From Sva-07 sp963710625 (GTDB lineage: Bacteria > Actinomycetota > Acidimicrobiia > Acidimicrobiales > Ilumatobacteraceae): a stretch of 64,000 bases of DNA. Position 1 is the first letter of the stretch; every line of letters begins with the position of its first letter. The notes beneath the pieces were generated by a model. That model did no database searches. It was not told the DNA's origin and worked only from the letters and a program-made list of their open reading frames with translations. A program made the translations under genes and the position numbers. Below are positions 43,096 through 52,723 of this stretch, piece by piece. The stretch is from the NCBI GenBank assembly GCA_963710625.1, contig CAVQBG010000017.1, forward strand, positions 1 through 64,000. Reading direction: 5' to 3'.

Positions 43096-45876
43096 ATGAC
43101 GATGACCGACGAACCAACCCAGCAACCCGCACCCACCGACACCCAGTGGTACTCGCTGTCGGTCGACGACACCGTCGCGCGGCTCGGAGTCGACGCTGCA
43201 TCGGGGCTCAGCGCCGGCGAAGTGACCAGTCGCTTGGCGAAGTACGGCAAGAACGAGGTCGCCACCGAACCCCCGCCGACGACGTGGCAGATGGCGAAGG
43301 CACAGATCGCCAACCCGATGAACATCATGCTGCTGATCGTCAGCATCGCCAGCTTCACGATCGACCAGATCGCAACCGGCGCCGTCGTGATGGCGTTGGT
43401 GCTGTTCAACGTGATCATGGGCACCAACCAGGAACGCAAGGCGATGGCGAGCGTCGACGCCCTGGCCCAACTCCAGGTGCCGATGGCGAGGGTGCGTCGC
43501 GACGGCACCGTCGAGGAGGTCGACGCGGTCGGGCTCGTGCCCGGTGACATCGTGCTCGTCGAAGCGGGCGACCTCGTCCCGGCGGATGCGCGCATCATCA
43601 CCTCGGCCTCGCTCGAGGTCCAGGAAGCCGCCCTCACCGGCGAGTCGGCACCGATCGCCAAGGACCGCACCACCCTCGCTGACGAGGAGCGGCCGCTCGG
43701 CGATCGCACCAACCTCGTGTTCCAGAACACCCAGGTCACCCGCGGTTCCGCCGAACTCGTCGTCGTCGCGACCGGCCAGTCGACCCAGATGGGCCAGATC
43801 GCCAACATGGTCACGGCGACCAAGCGGTCCAAGTCGCCGCTCCAGAAGGAGCTCGACGACCTGACGAAGATCTTCGGCTTCCTCGCCTGGGGAGCCGTTG
43901 CGATCATCGCGATCGTCGGAATCGCCCGAGATCAGGACAGCGAAACGCTGATCCTGCTCTGCGTGTCGACAGCGATCTCGGCGATCCCGACCGGCCTGCC
44001 GACGTTCGTGCAGCTGATGCTGTCGTCGGGGGCACAACGGCTCGCCGAGTCGAAAGCGGTGGTCAAGTCACTCAACGACGTCGAGACCCTCGGCGGCACC
44101 ACGGTGATCAACAGCGACAAGACCGGCACGCTGACCATGAACGCGATGACGTCGGTCACGATGATGACCGGCGGCTCCTGGTACAAGATCGAAGGCAGCG
44201 GCTACGCCACGTCGGGTTCGATCCTCGGCCCCGCCGGCGAACCCACCCCCGACTTCACCGGACTCGCGCTCGGCCTGGCGTTGTGCAGCGACGCAACGGT
44301 CGCAGCGGACGAGTCGATCATCGGTGACCCCACCGAGGCCGCCCTCGTCGTGCTGGCCGCGAAGATCGGCGTCGACGCCGAGGAGACGCGTCGCGCGTTG
44401 CCACGCATCGCCCTCGTGCCGTTCGACTCCGAGTACAAGTTCATGGCCACGTTCCACGACCGACCGGCCCACATGGAACGTCCGCTGCTGACCGAACCGC
44501 ACTTCATGACCGTCAAGGGAGCGCCCGACGTCGTCATCGACCGGTGCTCGCAGGCACTGTGGCACGGCGAGACCGTGCCGATGGATCAGGTACGCCAGGA
44601 ACTGCTCGACGCCAACCAGCAGCTGTCCGAGAAGGGCCTGCGCGTCCTCGCCTTCGCCGCACGGCCGCTCTCCGACGACACGATGCGCGCCGCGACCGAC
44701 GACCCGATGGGTGAGGTGCACGATCTGATCATGATCTCCCTCGTCGGCATCATCGACCCGCTCCGGCCGTCTGCTGCCGAGGCGGTCCGCGTCGCGCACG
44801 GCGCCGGCATCGACGTCCGCATGATCACCGGTGACCACACCGTCACCGCCCGGGCAATCGCCGACCAGTTGGGCCTCGGTCCCGGTGTGATCACCGGCGC
44901 CGACCTCCAGAAGCTGAGCGACGACGAAGTGAAGGCACAGCTGCCCGAACTCCACGTGTTCGGCCGGGTCGCACCAGAGGACAAGGTGCGCCTCGCCCGC
45001 CTGATGCAGGAGGCCGGTCAGGTCGTCGCCATGACCGGCGACGCCGTCAACGACGCCGCAGCGCTCAAGCAGGCCGACGTCGGCGTGGCGATGGGCAGTG
45101 GCTCCGAGGTCACCAAACAGGCCGGCAAGCTGATCCTGACCGACGACAACTTCGGCACGCTCGTGCACGCCGTCGACCTCGGCCGCGACATCTACCGCCG
45201 GATCTCGTCGTACGTCAAGCTGCAGCTGACGATCCTGTCGTCGGTGCTCCAGCTGATGTTGATCGCCACGATCCTCAACATCAACGACGGCGTTGCGCTC
45301 TTCCCGATGCAGTTGCTGTTCGCCAAGTTCTTCGTCGTCGCCACCGTCGTCGTCGGCTTCATCGTCGACGTCCCCGACCCCGGCGTGATGGATCGACCGC
45401 CGCGCACGCCCGGTTCGAAGATCGCGACCGGCGCCCAGACCGTCCGCTGGGTTATCAGCGGATTCATCATCGCCGGTTCGGCGCTCGCACTGCTGTCGTG
45501 GGGACCCGGCGAGCCGAGCACCACCGACCCGTCGACCTCGATGACGATGGCCTTCGCCGTCGTCGCCCTGAGCGCGGTGAACATGGGCTTCGTGATGCGT
45601 CGCGAACGGCAGGTGCCGTGGTCGTCGCCACTGTTCCCGTACATGGGCTGGATCATGCTCGGCTGGGGATTGACCATCGCCGCGGTCGAGACCCGAGTGC
45701 TCCAACGCATGCTCGACACGGTCTCGTTGACCGGCGCCCAGTGGGTCCTCGTGATCGGCCTGTCGCTCGTCTCCCCGCTGTTCGTCGCGATCGACAAGGT
45801 CATCCAGATGCGACGGCTCGACCGGGAGCAGCAGGAGCATCCGTTCGCCGGCATCGCCACCACCTCAGGTGCCTGA
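43096..45876 (+). CDS. P-type cation-transporting ATPase
   Basis: This 926-residue P2-type ATPase has the N-terminal cation-ATPase region, the actuator TGES (ALTGESAPIAKD), the phosphorylation motif DKTGTLT (Asp about 341), the TGDAVNDAAALKQADVGVAMG-type hinge and about ten transmembrane helices. The M4 motif reads PTGLP instead of the common PEGLP, so the Glu that binds cations in Ca2+-type pumps is replaced. The ion is uncertain (Ca2+, Mn2+ or monovalent). The stop overlaps the SulP start by 8 nt. Confidence 0.92.
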   Translation: MTMTDEPTQQPAPTDTQWYSLSVDDTVARLGVDAASGLSAGEVTSRLAKYGKNEVATEPPPTTWQMAKAQIANPMNIMLLIVSIASFTIDQIATGAVVMALVLFNVIMGTNQERKAMASVDALAQLQVPMARVRRDGTVEEVDAVGLVPGDIVLVEAGDLVPADARIITSASLEVQEAALTGESAPIAKDRTTLADEERPLGDRTNLVFQNTQVTRGSAELVVVATGQSTQMGQIANMVTATKRSKSPLQKELDDLTKIFGFLAWGAVAIIAIVGIARDQDSETLILLCVSTAISAIPTGLPTFVQLMLSSGAQRLAESKAVVKSLNDVETLGGTTVINSDKTGTLTMNAMTSVTMMTGGSWYKIEGSGYATSGSILGPAGEPTPDFTGLALGLALCSDATVAADESIIGDPTEAALVVLAAKIGVDAEETRRALPRIALVPFDSEYKFMATFHDRPAHMERPLLTEPHFMTVKGAPDVVIDRCSQALWHGETVPMDQVRQELLDANQQLSEKGLRVLAFAARPLSDDTMRAATDDPMGEVHDLIMISLVGIIDPLRPSAAEAVRVAHGAGIDVRMITGDHTVTARAIADQLGLGPGVITGADLQKLSDDEVKAQLPELHVFGRVAPEDKVRLARLMQEAGQVVAMTGDAVNDAAALKQADVGVAMGSGSEVTKQAGKLILTDDNFGTLVHAVDLGRDIYRRISSYVKLQLTILSSVLQLMLIATILNINDGVALFPMQLLFAKFFVVATVVVGFIVDVPDPGVMDRPPRTPGSKIATGAQTVRWVISGFIIAGSALALLSWGPGEPSTTDPSTSMTMAFAVVALSAVNMGFVMRRERQVPWSSPLFPYMGWIMLGWGLTIAAVETRVLQRMLDTVSLTGAQWVLVIGLSLVSPLFVAIDKVIQMRRLDREQQEHPFAGIATTSGA

Positions 45877-47554
45877 CGAGGCTCCCGCACCAACCGGGTG
45901 GCGGGGACTCGTCCCCGGCATCACGGCGGTCCGCACGTACGAACGGGCGTGGCTGCGCTTCGACCTGATCGCGGGTGTCGTGCTCGCTGCCATCCTCGTT
46001 CCGCAGGGCATGGCGTACGCCGAGCTGGCAGGACTCCCGCCGGTCACCGGGCTCTACACCACGATCGCCTGCCTCGTCGGCTATGCGCTCATGGGCCCGT
46101 CACGTGTGCTCGTCCTCGGTCCCGACTCGGCGGTCTCACCGCTGATCTTCGCCGCCATCGTGCCGCTCGTCGTCGTTGCTGACGACCCCGAGACTGCCAT
46201 CGCGCTCGCGGGGATGATGGCGGTGATGGTCGGCCTGATCCTGATCGGGCTCGGCGCCGGAAAGCTCGGGTTCGTGGCCGATCTCCTCTCGAAGGAGGTC
46301 CAGATCGGCTACATGAACGGCCTGGCCATCACGATCTTCGTCGGCCAACTCCCCAAGCTCGCGGGGTTCTCGACCGACGCCGACGGATTCGTCGCCGAAG
46401 TCCAGGCGTTCGTCGACGGATTCCCTGACCGCAATCCGACCGCGCTGTGGCTCGGAATGGCAACGCTCGCCGTGCTCCTGTTCCTCCCACGGTTCACCCG
46501 CAGGATCCCGGCGGTGCTCGTCGCCGTCATCGGCGCAACAGTGGTCACTGGCCTGTTCGATCTCGACATCTCCACCGTCGGAACCCTGCCCGAAGGGCTC
46601 CCGGGGCCGTCACTGCCGTGGACGAGCGTCAGCGACGTCGCCCCGATGCTGGTCGCCGCCGTTGGCATCACACTCGTGTCGCTCACCGACACGATCGCCA
46701 CTTCGACCGCGTTCTCGGCACGGCGCGGTGAAGAGGTGAAGCCCGACCAGGAGATGATCGGCATCGGCACCGCCAACATCGCTGCCGGGTTCTTCCAGGG
46801 GTTCGCGGTCTCGACGAGCAGCTCGCGCACCGCCGTGGCCGATCAGACCGGAGCGAAGAGCCAACTCACCGGTGTCGTCGGTGCCGGCATCGTCGCCCTG
46901 CTGCTGCTGTTCTTCAACGGCCTGCTCAAGAGCCTCCCGCAGACCGCGCTCGCCGCCGTCGTGATCGCCGCAGCATTCTCGCTCGTCGACATCGGGACGC
47001 TGCGCCGCTACGTCAAGGTCCGCCGGAGCTCGTTCTTCCTCTCGCTGGCGGCAACCGGCGGCGTGGTCTTCTTTGGTGTCCTGCAGGGCATCCTGATCGC
47101 TGTCGTGCTGTCGATCCTGCTGTTCTTCAGGCGCAGCTGGTGGCCCCACGGGGAAGTGCTCGGACGGATCAACGGCCAAGACGGCTGGCACAGCAATCAC
47201 AACGGACTCCTGGCGCAGGAGCTCCCCGGCGTCCTCATGTTCCGGTGGGAGGCACCGCTGTTCTTCGCGAACGCCGGCATGTTCCGCGACCAAGTCCGCG
47301 AGCTCGTGCGCGAACGGAACCCACGCTGGGTGATCCTGCAGTGCGAAGCGATCACCGACATCGACGTGACGGCGGCCGACATTCTGGAACAGCTCGACCT
47401 CGAGCTCAACGAGCGAGGCGTCAACATCGCGTTCGTCGAGCTGCGCAGCCGGTTGAAGGACCTGGTGTACGACTACGGCCTGTTCGCCACCCTCGACGCC
47501 GACCACTTCTACGGCTCGATCGAGGACGCCCTCGCCGACATCGAACGCGTCTGA
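45869..47554 (+). CDS. SulP family anion transporter with STAS domain
   Basis: This 561-residue protein has the SulP core with about twelve helices (ILVPQGMAYAELAGLPPVTG early, then FQGFAVSTSSSRTAVADQTG) and a C-terminal STAS domain (about 450-550; IDVTAADILEQL). It would carry sulfate, bicarbonate or a related anion. The GTG 45869 start overlaps the ATPase, so the PPK2-ATPase-SulP genes appear to be one operon. Confidence 0.93.
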   Translation: MPDEAPAPTGWRGLVPGITAVRTYERAWLRFDLIAGVVLAAILVPQGMAYAELAGLPPVTGLYTTIACLVGYALMGPSRVLVLGPDSAVSPLIFAAIVPLVVVADDPETAIALAGMMAVMVGLILIGLGAGKLGFVADLLSKEVQIGYMNGLAITIFVGQLPKLAGFSTDADGFVAEVQAFVDGFPDRNPTALWLGMATLAVLLFLPRFTRRIPAVLVAVIGATVVTGLFDLDISTVGTLPEGLPGPSLPWTSVSDVAPMLVAAVGITLVSLTDTIATSTAFSARRGEEVKPDQEMIGIGTANIAAGFFQGFAVSTSSSRTAVADQTGAKSQLTGVVGAGIVALLLLFFNGLLKSLPQTALAAVVIAAAFSLVDIGTLRRYVKVRRSSFFLSLAATGGVVFFGVLQGILIAVVLSILLFFRRSWWPHGEVLGRINGQDGWHSNHNGLLAQELPGVLMFRWEAPLFFANAGMFRDQVRELVRERNPRWVILQCEAITDIDVTAADILEQLDLELNERGVNIAFVELRSRLKDLVYDYGLFATLDADHFYGSIEDALADIERV

Positions 47555-47607
47555 CGATTCACCCGATCGGCGTAATTGCCCCGATCGGGCCGACGTGAGA
47601 CGATCGG

Positions 47608-48019
47608 GTGATGAAGAGTACGACCCGATCAGCGGAGACGAGCAGCCCGAGCGGTTGGCTCTACTTCGCCGGCACGATCCTCGGCTGGCGGGGCTCATGC
47701 GTTTCGTCGACGCATTCTGGGCATTCCGCTACGACGGCGCACTCCCGGACGAGTTCGATGGCGCCCTGCTCGGCACCAACCTGTCCACGTACGGGTGGGC
47801 ATACCTCGTGGTCGGGGAGATCCTAATCCTGGCTTCGCTCGCCATCTTCACCGGGTCGCGACTGGCCCGGTGAATCGGCATCTTCTCGGGGATGATCGTC
47901 GCCGTCACCGCCATGTTGTGGATGCCGGTGTATCCGGTGTGGTCGCTCGCCTACGTGATCGTCGGCATCCTCGTCATCTACGCGCTGGCCGCACACGGCG
48001 GCCCCAACGTCGATGCCTG
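47608..48019 (+). pseudogene. DUF7144-like membrane protein, frameshift and in-frame stop
   Basis: The first part (GWLYFAGTILG) is in frame 1. After a one-base deletion near 47680 the frame continues with LMRFVDAFWAFRYDGALP and NLSTYGWAYLVVGEILILA. A TGA at 47871-47873 stands where a Trp (TGG) is expected before IGIFSGMIVAVTAMLW, and the rest continues to 48019. The pattern resembles DUF7144 four-helix membrane proteins. Two separate lesions suggest a pseudogene. Confidence 0.7.
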
Positions 48020-48056
48020 AACGCCGCCACCCGTACCGACTCCAACCGAGGATCCG

Positions 48057-49324
48057 ATGAACTCTCGCAGGGGTGCCGCAGTCGCCACCATCGTCCTCCT
48101 CTCTGGGGGCGTGTTCGTGCTCGTGCTGACCGGCACCGGGGCGTTTCCGCGCGGGCTGATCGCTGCGGCACTGCTGCTCGGGGCGCTCATCGTGGGATGG
48201 GAAGCGCTGCGTCGTCGCGGACCAGCGCGGACGTTGTTGGCGATCGTTGCGGTCGTTGCGGTCGTGCTGGTCGTCACCTTCGTCGGTGTGCTCGCCGCTG
48301 GCGGCGTGCTGCTCGAGGCGATCGTTGCCGCCGTGCTGTTCTCCTCGGCGGCGACCGCTGCGCGCCGGGCGTTCCGCATCCATGTTCCACTTCCCACGGC
48401 CGTGGCTCCGTCGCGGCCGGTGGTGGTGTGGAATCCGAAGTCGGGTGGGGCAAGGCGCTGGCCGCCGACCTCGATGCCGAGGCGAGGGCCCGCGGCATCG
48501 AGCCGATCGAGCTGAAACCCGGCGACGACCTGCTCCACTTCGTGCGCGGCGCGGTGGCCGACGGTGCCGACGCACTGGCGGCAGCTGGCGGCGACGGAAC
48601 GCAGGCGCTCGTGGCCACGATCGGCGCCGAACTCGATCTGCCGTTCGCGTGCATCCCTGGGGCACGCGAAATCACTTCGCACTCGATCTGGGAGTCGACC
48701 GCGACGACGTGGTCGGCGCGCTCGACGCGCTCGTCGACGGAGGTGAGCGCCGTGTCGATCTCGCCGAGGTCAACGGACGGGTCTTCGTCAACAACGTGTC
48801 GTTGGGGCTCTACGCAGAAGCGGTCCAACGCTCCGGCTACCGGAACGCCAAGATCCGCACCGTGCTCGACACGATTCCCGACTTCAGCGATGCGACCGGC
48901 GACGCTCACGTGTTGGAGTACACCGGCCCGGGCGGCGGGAGCGGTCGCCGGGCGACGATCATCATGATCTCCAACAACCAGTACCGATTGAACAACGTCG
49001 TCGGATCGGGGACCCGGCCGAACATCGACGACGGCCAGCTCGGCGTGGCCGTCGCCGAGGCGACCTCGGACGACACGCGCGGCCGATCCCGGTTCCGACA
49101 GTGGCAGGCGCCGACGTTCGAGGTGGGCCCGGACGGCCCGGTCCCCGCTGGCGTCGACGGCGAGGCGCTGGTGCTCGATCCGCCGCTGCGCTTCTCGATC
49201 CGACCCGGGCGCCCTCCGCGTACGAATCGCAGCGCAGCACCCCGGCGCATCACCCTCCGCCGCTGCCCCGGACGGCCTGGTCGACAGGGTCCGCAAGCTC
49301 CTCAACATCGTCCGTAACGGCTGA
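48057..49324 (+). pseudogene. Diacylglycerol kinase family protein, three frameshifts
   Basis: The N-terminus has several hydrophobic segments and then the DAGK catalytic start VVWNPKSGG. Sequence homology continues in other frames: GKALAADLDAEARARG and AAAGGDGTQAL after a deletion near 48450, NHFALDLGVDRDDVVGALDA to NNVSLGLYAEAV after another near 48660, and ALRVRIAAQHPG to VRKLLNIVRNG after an insertion near 49205. It would phosphorylate a lipid. The breaks are in G or C runs. Confidence 0.75.
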
Positions 49325-49329
49325 CGGGG

Positions 49330-50043
49330 TCACGCGGGAAACAGCACCGACGGGAGCCACTCGTCGAGCCGCTCGGTGATCGCTTCATCGCTCCTGTCGA
49401 GCAGATGACCGTCACCGGGGAGCATCACCACCTCACCGTGACCGGCGATCGCCGCGACGACGTGGCTCGCCTCGGGTGAGAGCAACTCGTCGCGATCGCC
49501 GTGGAAGAGCAACAGCGGCTTCCCGTCGAGGGCTCCGGCCACCTCGCAACCCGCCGACTGGGTGGCGAACGTGACCACTGCGACGACCGATGCCGGCATC
49601 ACCACCGCGCATCGCACCGCCACCGCACCGCCGAAGCTGTGGCCCATCACGACCACCCGCTCCGCACCCGCATCCCTGGCGACCTCCACGCCACAGGCGA
49701 GGTCGTGAGCACACAGGTCGAGGTTGTTCGGCTCGCGATATCCGACTCGCACGAACCGCACGCCACGCTGCGCCCACCGATCACCGAGTCGGTGATACAG
49801 ACCGTGGCCGGGCCCGAGCACACCACCGAGTGCGCCGCCGCACGCGACGACCGCCGCCGGTCGCGCCGAACCGTCGACCGGTTCGTGCGTGAGCACGGTG
49901 AGCAGACCTCGCCGGGTGTACACCTCGCGGTGGCGGAACGTCGGCGTCACCTCCACCTCGGTGGACGCAAGCGGGTGCAGCGCCTCGAGCGCCGTCGGGT
50001 CCGACGGGTCCGCGGGCTGCTCCGCTCCGTCACGATCGGTCAT
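49330..50043 (-). CDS. Alpha/beta hydrolase
   Basis: This 237-residue protein has the nucleophile GHSFGG, an acid Asp in FHGDRDEL and a catalytic His in LPGDGHLLD. It resembles alpha/beta hydrolases with a dienelactone-hydrolase-like layout; the substrate is unknown. ATG 50043 is 23 nt from the divergent MarR start. The frame continues upstream but overlaps the MarR gene. Confidence 0.85.
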   Translation of the reverse strand: MTDRDGAEQPADPSDPTALEALHPLASTEVEVTPTFRHREVYTRRGLLTVLTHEPVDGSARPAAVVACGGALGGVLGPGHGLYHRLGDRWAQRGVRFVRVGYREPNNLDLCAHDLACGVEVARDAGAERVVVMGHSFGGAVAVRCAVVMPASVVAVVTFATQSAGCEVAGALDGKPLLLFHGDRDELLSPEASHVVAAIAGHGEVVMLPGDGHLLDRSDEAITERLDEWLPSVLFPA

Positions 50044-50066
50044 GGCTGGATACCGTACAAACGCAC

Positions 50067-50594
50067 ATGTCGAGCCCAGCCAGCGGAAGCGCCGCCGTCG
50101 ACTTTCGGAACCGAACCGACCGCGAACACGCACGCAGAATCGGTCGCGCCTGGATCGAACTCCGCCGCGGAGCCGGCGCATCGGCACTCCGGGCGTACCT
50201 CTTCGGCCGCGAGAAACCGCTGGAACAGGGCCAGATGGACGCCCTCGACCTCCTGAGCCGTCGCAACGACCGTCCGATGAAGGAACTCGCCGCCCGCCTC
50301 CGCGTCGACCCGTCGACGGCGACACGTTCGGTGCAGCGCCTCGAGGCCGACGGGCTCGTCGAGCGTTATCCGTCACCGGAGGACGGTCGGGTCGTGTTGG
50401 TGCGCATCACCGACGAGGGCCTGCGACGGCACGACGACGTGGCTGCCCGCCGGTCGACCGCCATGATGCACATCTTGAGCGAGTTCGAGCCCGACGAGCG
50501 GGCCCAACTCGCCGATCTGCTCGATCGGTTCATCGTCTCGGTCGACGACGTCGTCGACCGCCTGGCCGAAGCGAACAATCCCGAAACCGCCTGA
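50067..50594 (+). CDS. MarR family transcriptional regulator
   Basis: This 175-residue winged-helix protein has the HTH (MKELAARLRVDPSTATRSVQ) and the wing with SPEDGRVVLVRITDEG. It is divergent to the hydrolase with a short gap, so it probably controls it. The HTH position is typical. The N-terminal extension of about 30 residues is charged. Confidence 0.9.
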   Translation: MSSPASGSAAVDFRNRTDREHARRIGRAWIELRRGAGASALRAYLFGREKPLEQGQMDALDLLSRRNDRPMKELAARLRVDPSTATRSVQRLEADGLVERYPSPEDGRVVLVRITDEGLRRHDDVAARRSTAMMHILSEFEPDERAQLADLLDRFIVSVDDVVDRLAEANNPETA

Positions 50595-50626
50595 CCGCCG
50601 ACGCGGAGCCCGATACAGTCCCGCGC

Positions 50627-51202
50627 ATGGCCGACCAGGCAACGTTCGCCGCCGAGGCGATGCAGTACGCACCCCAGCTCTACTCGGGTGCGCTGCGCAT
50701 GACCCGCAACCGAGCCGACGCCGAGGACCTCGTCCAGGAGACGTACCTCAAGGGCTACCGGAGCTACCACTCCTTCACCGAAGGCACCAACCTGCGGGCC
50801 TGGCTCTTCCGCATCATGACCAACACGTTCATCAACTCCTACCGGGCGAAACAGCGACGCCCCGACGAGACCGACCTCGGCGATTTCGAGGACCTCTACC
50901 TGTACAAGAACCTGGGCACGCTGCAGGACGCATCCGTCGGCCGGTCGGCCGAGGAGTCGCTGATGGAACTCCTGCCCGACGACGAGGTCAAGCAGGCGCT
51001 GGAGGACCTCCCGGACAACTTCCGCCTGCCGGTGATCCTCGCCGACGTCGAGGGCTTCTCCTACAAGGAGATCGCCGAGATGCTCGACATCCCGATCGGC
51101 ACGGTCATGTCGCGTCTGCACCGGGGAAGAAAAGCGATGCAGAAGGCGTTGTACGAATTCGCCCTCGCCCGAGGGCTCACGGTCGTACAGGAGAACGGAT
51201 GA
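50627..51202 (+). CDS. sigH: ECF sigma factor, SigH/SigR type
   Basis: This 191-residue protein closely matches the SigR/SigH oxidative-stress sigma factors: RNRADAEDLVQETYLKGYR, LFRIMTNTFINSYRAKQRRP and VEGFSYKEIAEMLDIPIGTV, MSRLHRGRK. ATG 50627 follows GATACAGT with no leader. A RsrA-type anti-sigma factor is coupled behind it. This pair senses disulfide stress in actinobacteria. Confidence 0.93.
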   Translation: MADQATFAAEAMQYAPQLYSGALRMTRNRADAEDLVQETYLKGYRSYHSFTEGTNLRAWLFRIMTNTFINSYRAKQRRPDETDLGDFEDLYLYKNLGTLQDASVGRSAEESLMELLPDDEVKQALEDLPDNFRLPVILADVEGFSYKEIAEMLDIPIGTVMSRLHRGRKAMQKALYEFALARGLTVVQENG

Positions 51203-51495
51203 TGAGCAACGACTCGACTGACGCCGCAGCCGGATCTGGTGCGGAGTCCGATTGCGCCCAGACCCTGCGCGAACTCGACGTCTTCCTCGACGGCGAGCTC
51301 CCGGCGGAGCAGTACGAGTCGATCCGCCATCACCTCGACGGATGCATGGACTGCCTCGGCGCGTTCGACTTCCACGCCGAGCTCAAGATCGTGGTGGCAC
51401 AGAAGTGCCACAACGACGAGATGCCCCAGGGTCTGCTGTCGCGCATCGAGATGTGCTTCGGCACCGACTTCGACGGCGACGGCCAGATCGGCTGA
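51199..51495 (+). CDS. rsrA: Zinc-binding anti-sigma factor (RsrA type)
   Basis: This 98-residue protein has the ZAS motif HHLDGCMDC (HxxxCxxC), with an upstream acidic N-terminus and a later Cys (KCHNDE). Oxidation of the Cys would release SigH. It overlaps the sigma gene by 4 nt. Confidence 0.9.
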   Translation: MMSNDSTDAAAGSGAESDCAQTLRELDVFLDGELPAEQYESIRHHLDGCMDCLGAFDFHAELKIVVAQKCHNDEMPQGLLSRIEMCFGTDFDGDGQIG

Positions 51496-51565
51496 GCTGG
51501 CCGTTCACCGGCGCGGTGCACGGAAACTGTGCGCCGATCAGCCTCGGGAGTTAGCCTCTCCGATC

Positions 51566-51724
51566 ATGCTCGTCGCAAACGTGTGGCACTGGTGGATCGG
51601 CATCGCCCTCTTTCTCGTCTCGGTCCTGATCCTGGTCGTGCTGGTGGCCGGCTACCTCAAGTCCGTGTCCTCCCGCAAGTACCCCTCGGCGAAGCAGCAA
51701 CGGGCCCGTCACTCCGATCTGTAG
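51566..51724 (+). CDS. Small single-pass membrane protein
   Basis: This 52-residue protein consists of one helix (WWIGIALFLVSVLILVVLVAGY) and a basic tail (SSRKYPSAKQQRARHSDL). It lies between rsrA and tilS and is likely co-transcribed. Its function is unknown. Confidence 0.65.
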   Translation: MLVANVWHWWIGIALFLVSVLILVVLVAGYLKSVSSRKYPSAKQQRARHSDL

Positions 51725-51745
51725 GTCCCCGATGAGGCCGTCGAC

Positions 51746-52624
51746 GTGATCGATCCGGCCGCCCTGCTCCTGCGCTGCACGTTCCCGGCCCCCGGATCGC
51801 ACGTCACGTGCGCATTGTCCGGCGGCGCGGACTCCACGGCGCTCGTGGCGCTCGCCATCGACGCCGGTTGTGTCGTCACGGCCCACCACGTGCACCACGG
51901 GCTGCGCGAGAGCGCCGATCACGACGCCGAGACGGCTCGGCGCACTGCCGACCGCCTCGGGGTCGCGTTTCGGGTGACACATGTCGACCTCGACGACGGC
52001 CCCAACCTCGAAGCCAGGGCGCGCGACGCCCGCCGTGCGGTGCTCGGGCCCGATGCGCTCACCGGGCACACTGCCGACGATCAGGCCGAAACGGTGCTGC
52101 TCGCGCTGCTCCGCGGCGCCGGAGCCAATGGCCTGGCCGCCATCGCGCCCGGCCACCGCCACCCGATCCTGGCGCTGCGAGCTCGCGAGACCAGGGCGTT
52201 GTGCGATCAGCTCGACCTCGCAGTTGCCGACGACCCGACGAACACCGATCCCCGGTTCCGCCGGAACCGCATCCGCAACGAGTTGCTCCCGCTCCTCGAC
52301 GACATCGCCGAACGAGACGTCGCGATGCTCCTCACCCGCACCGCCGATCTCCTGCGGGCCGACGACCGACTGCTCGACGAACTCGCCACCGCGATCGACC
52401 CCACCGCCGCCGACGAGCTGGTTGCGGCCCCGGCGCCGCTCGCCGCACGCGCGCTCCGGCGCTGGCTGGAACACGACGGCTACCCACCCGATGCCGCGGG
52501 CATCGCCCGCGTGATGGCGGTCGCGGCCGGCGAATCGGCGGCGTGCGAACTCGCCGGTGGGATCCGCGTCGAGCGCCGCGGTCGTCGCCTCGTCCGCACC
52601 ACCGCTGTTGCATCCGGGGTCTGA
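51746..52624 (+). CDS. tilS: tRNA(Ile)-lysidine synthase
   Basis: This 292-residue protein has the PP-loop SGGADSTALV, the AHHVHHGLRESADHDAE segment, GHTADDQAET and DPTNTDPRFRRNRIRNEL. TilS makes lysidine at C34 of tRNA-Ile(CAU), which is essential. It is shorter than the E. coli enzyme and lacks most of the C-terminal domain, as in many actinobacteria. The start is GTG 51746. A palindrome overlaps the stop codon. Confidence 0.94.
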   Translation: MIDPAALLLRCTFPAPGSHVTCALSGGADSTALVALAIDAGCVVTAHHVHHGLRESADHDAETARRTADRLGVAFRVTHVDLDDGPNLEARARDARRAVLGPDALTGHTADDQAETVLLALLRGAGANGLAAIAPGHRHPILALRARETRALCDQLDLAVADDPTNTDPRFRRNRIRNELLPLLDDIAERDVAMLLTRTADLLRADDRLLDELATAIDPTAADELVAAPAPLAARALRRWLEHDGYPPDAAGIARVMAVAAGESAACELAGGIRVERRGRRLVRTTAVASGV

Positions 52625-52635
52625 CCCCAGATGCA
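52609..52635. terminator. Palindrome across tilS stop, possible terminator
   Basis: TGCATCCGGGG (52609-52619) pairs with CCCCAGATGCA (52625-52635) with one mismatch; the loop contains the TGA. A related sequence lies at 62302-62320 between two converging genes. No T-run is present, so this is a GC-hairpin type terminator or a REP-like repeat. Confidence 0.5.
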
Positions 52636-52723
52636 GCAGCGGTGCGTTTCCCGACCGGCCCGGCGAGCGGGTAGCGTGGCAAGCCGTTATGCCGTCTCGA
52701 CATCGCTCCGAAGCAGCCCACTG

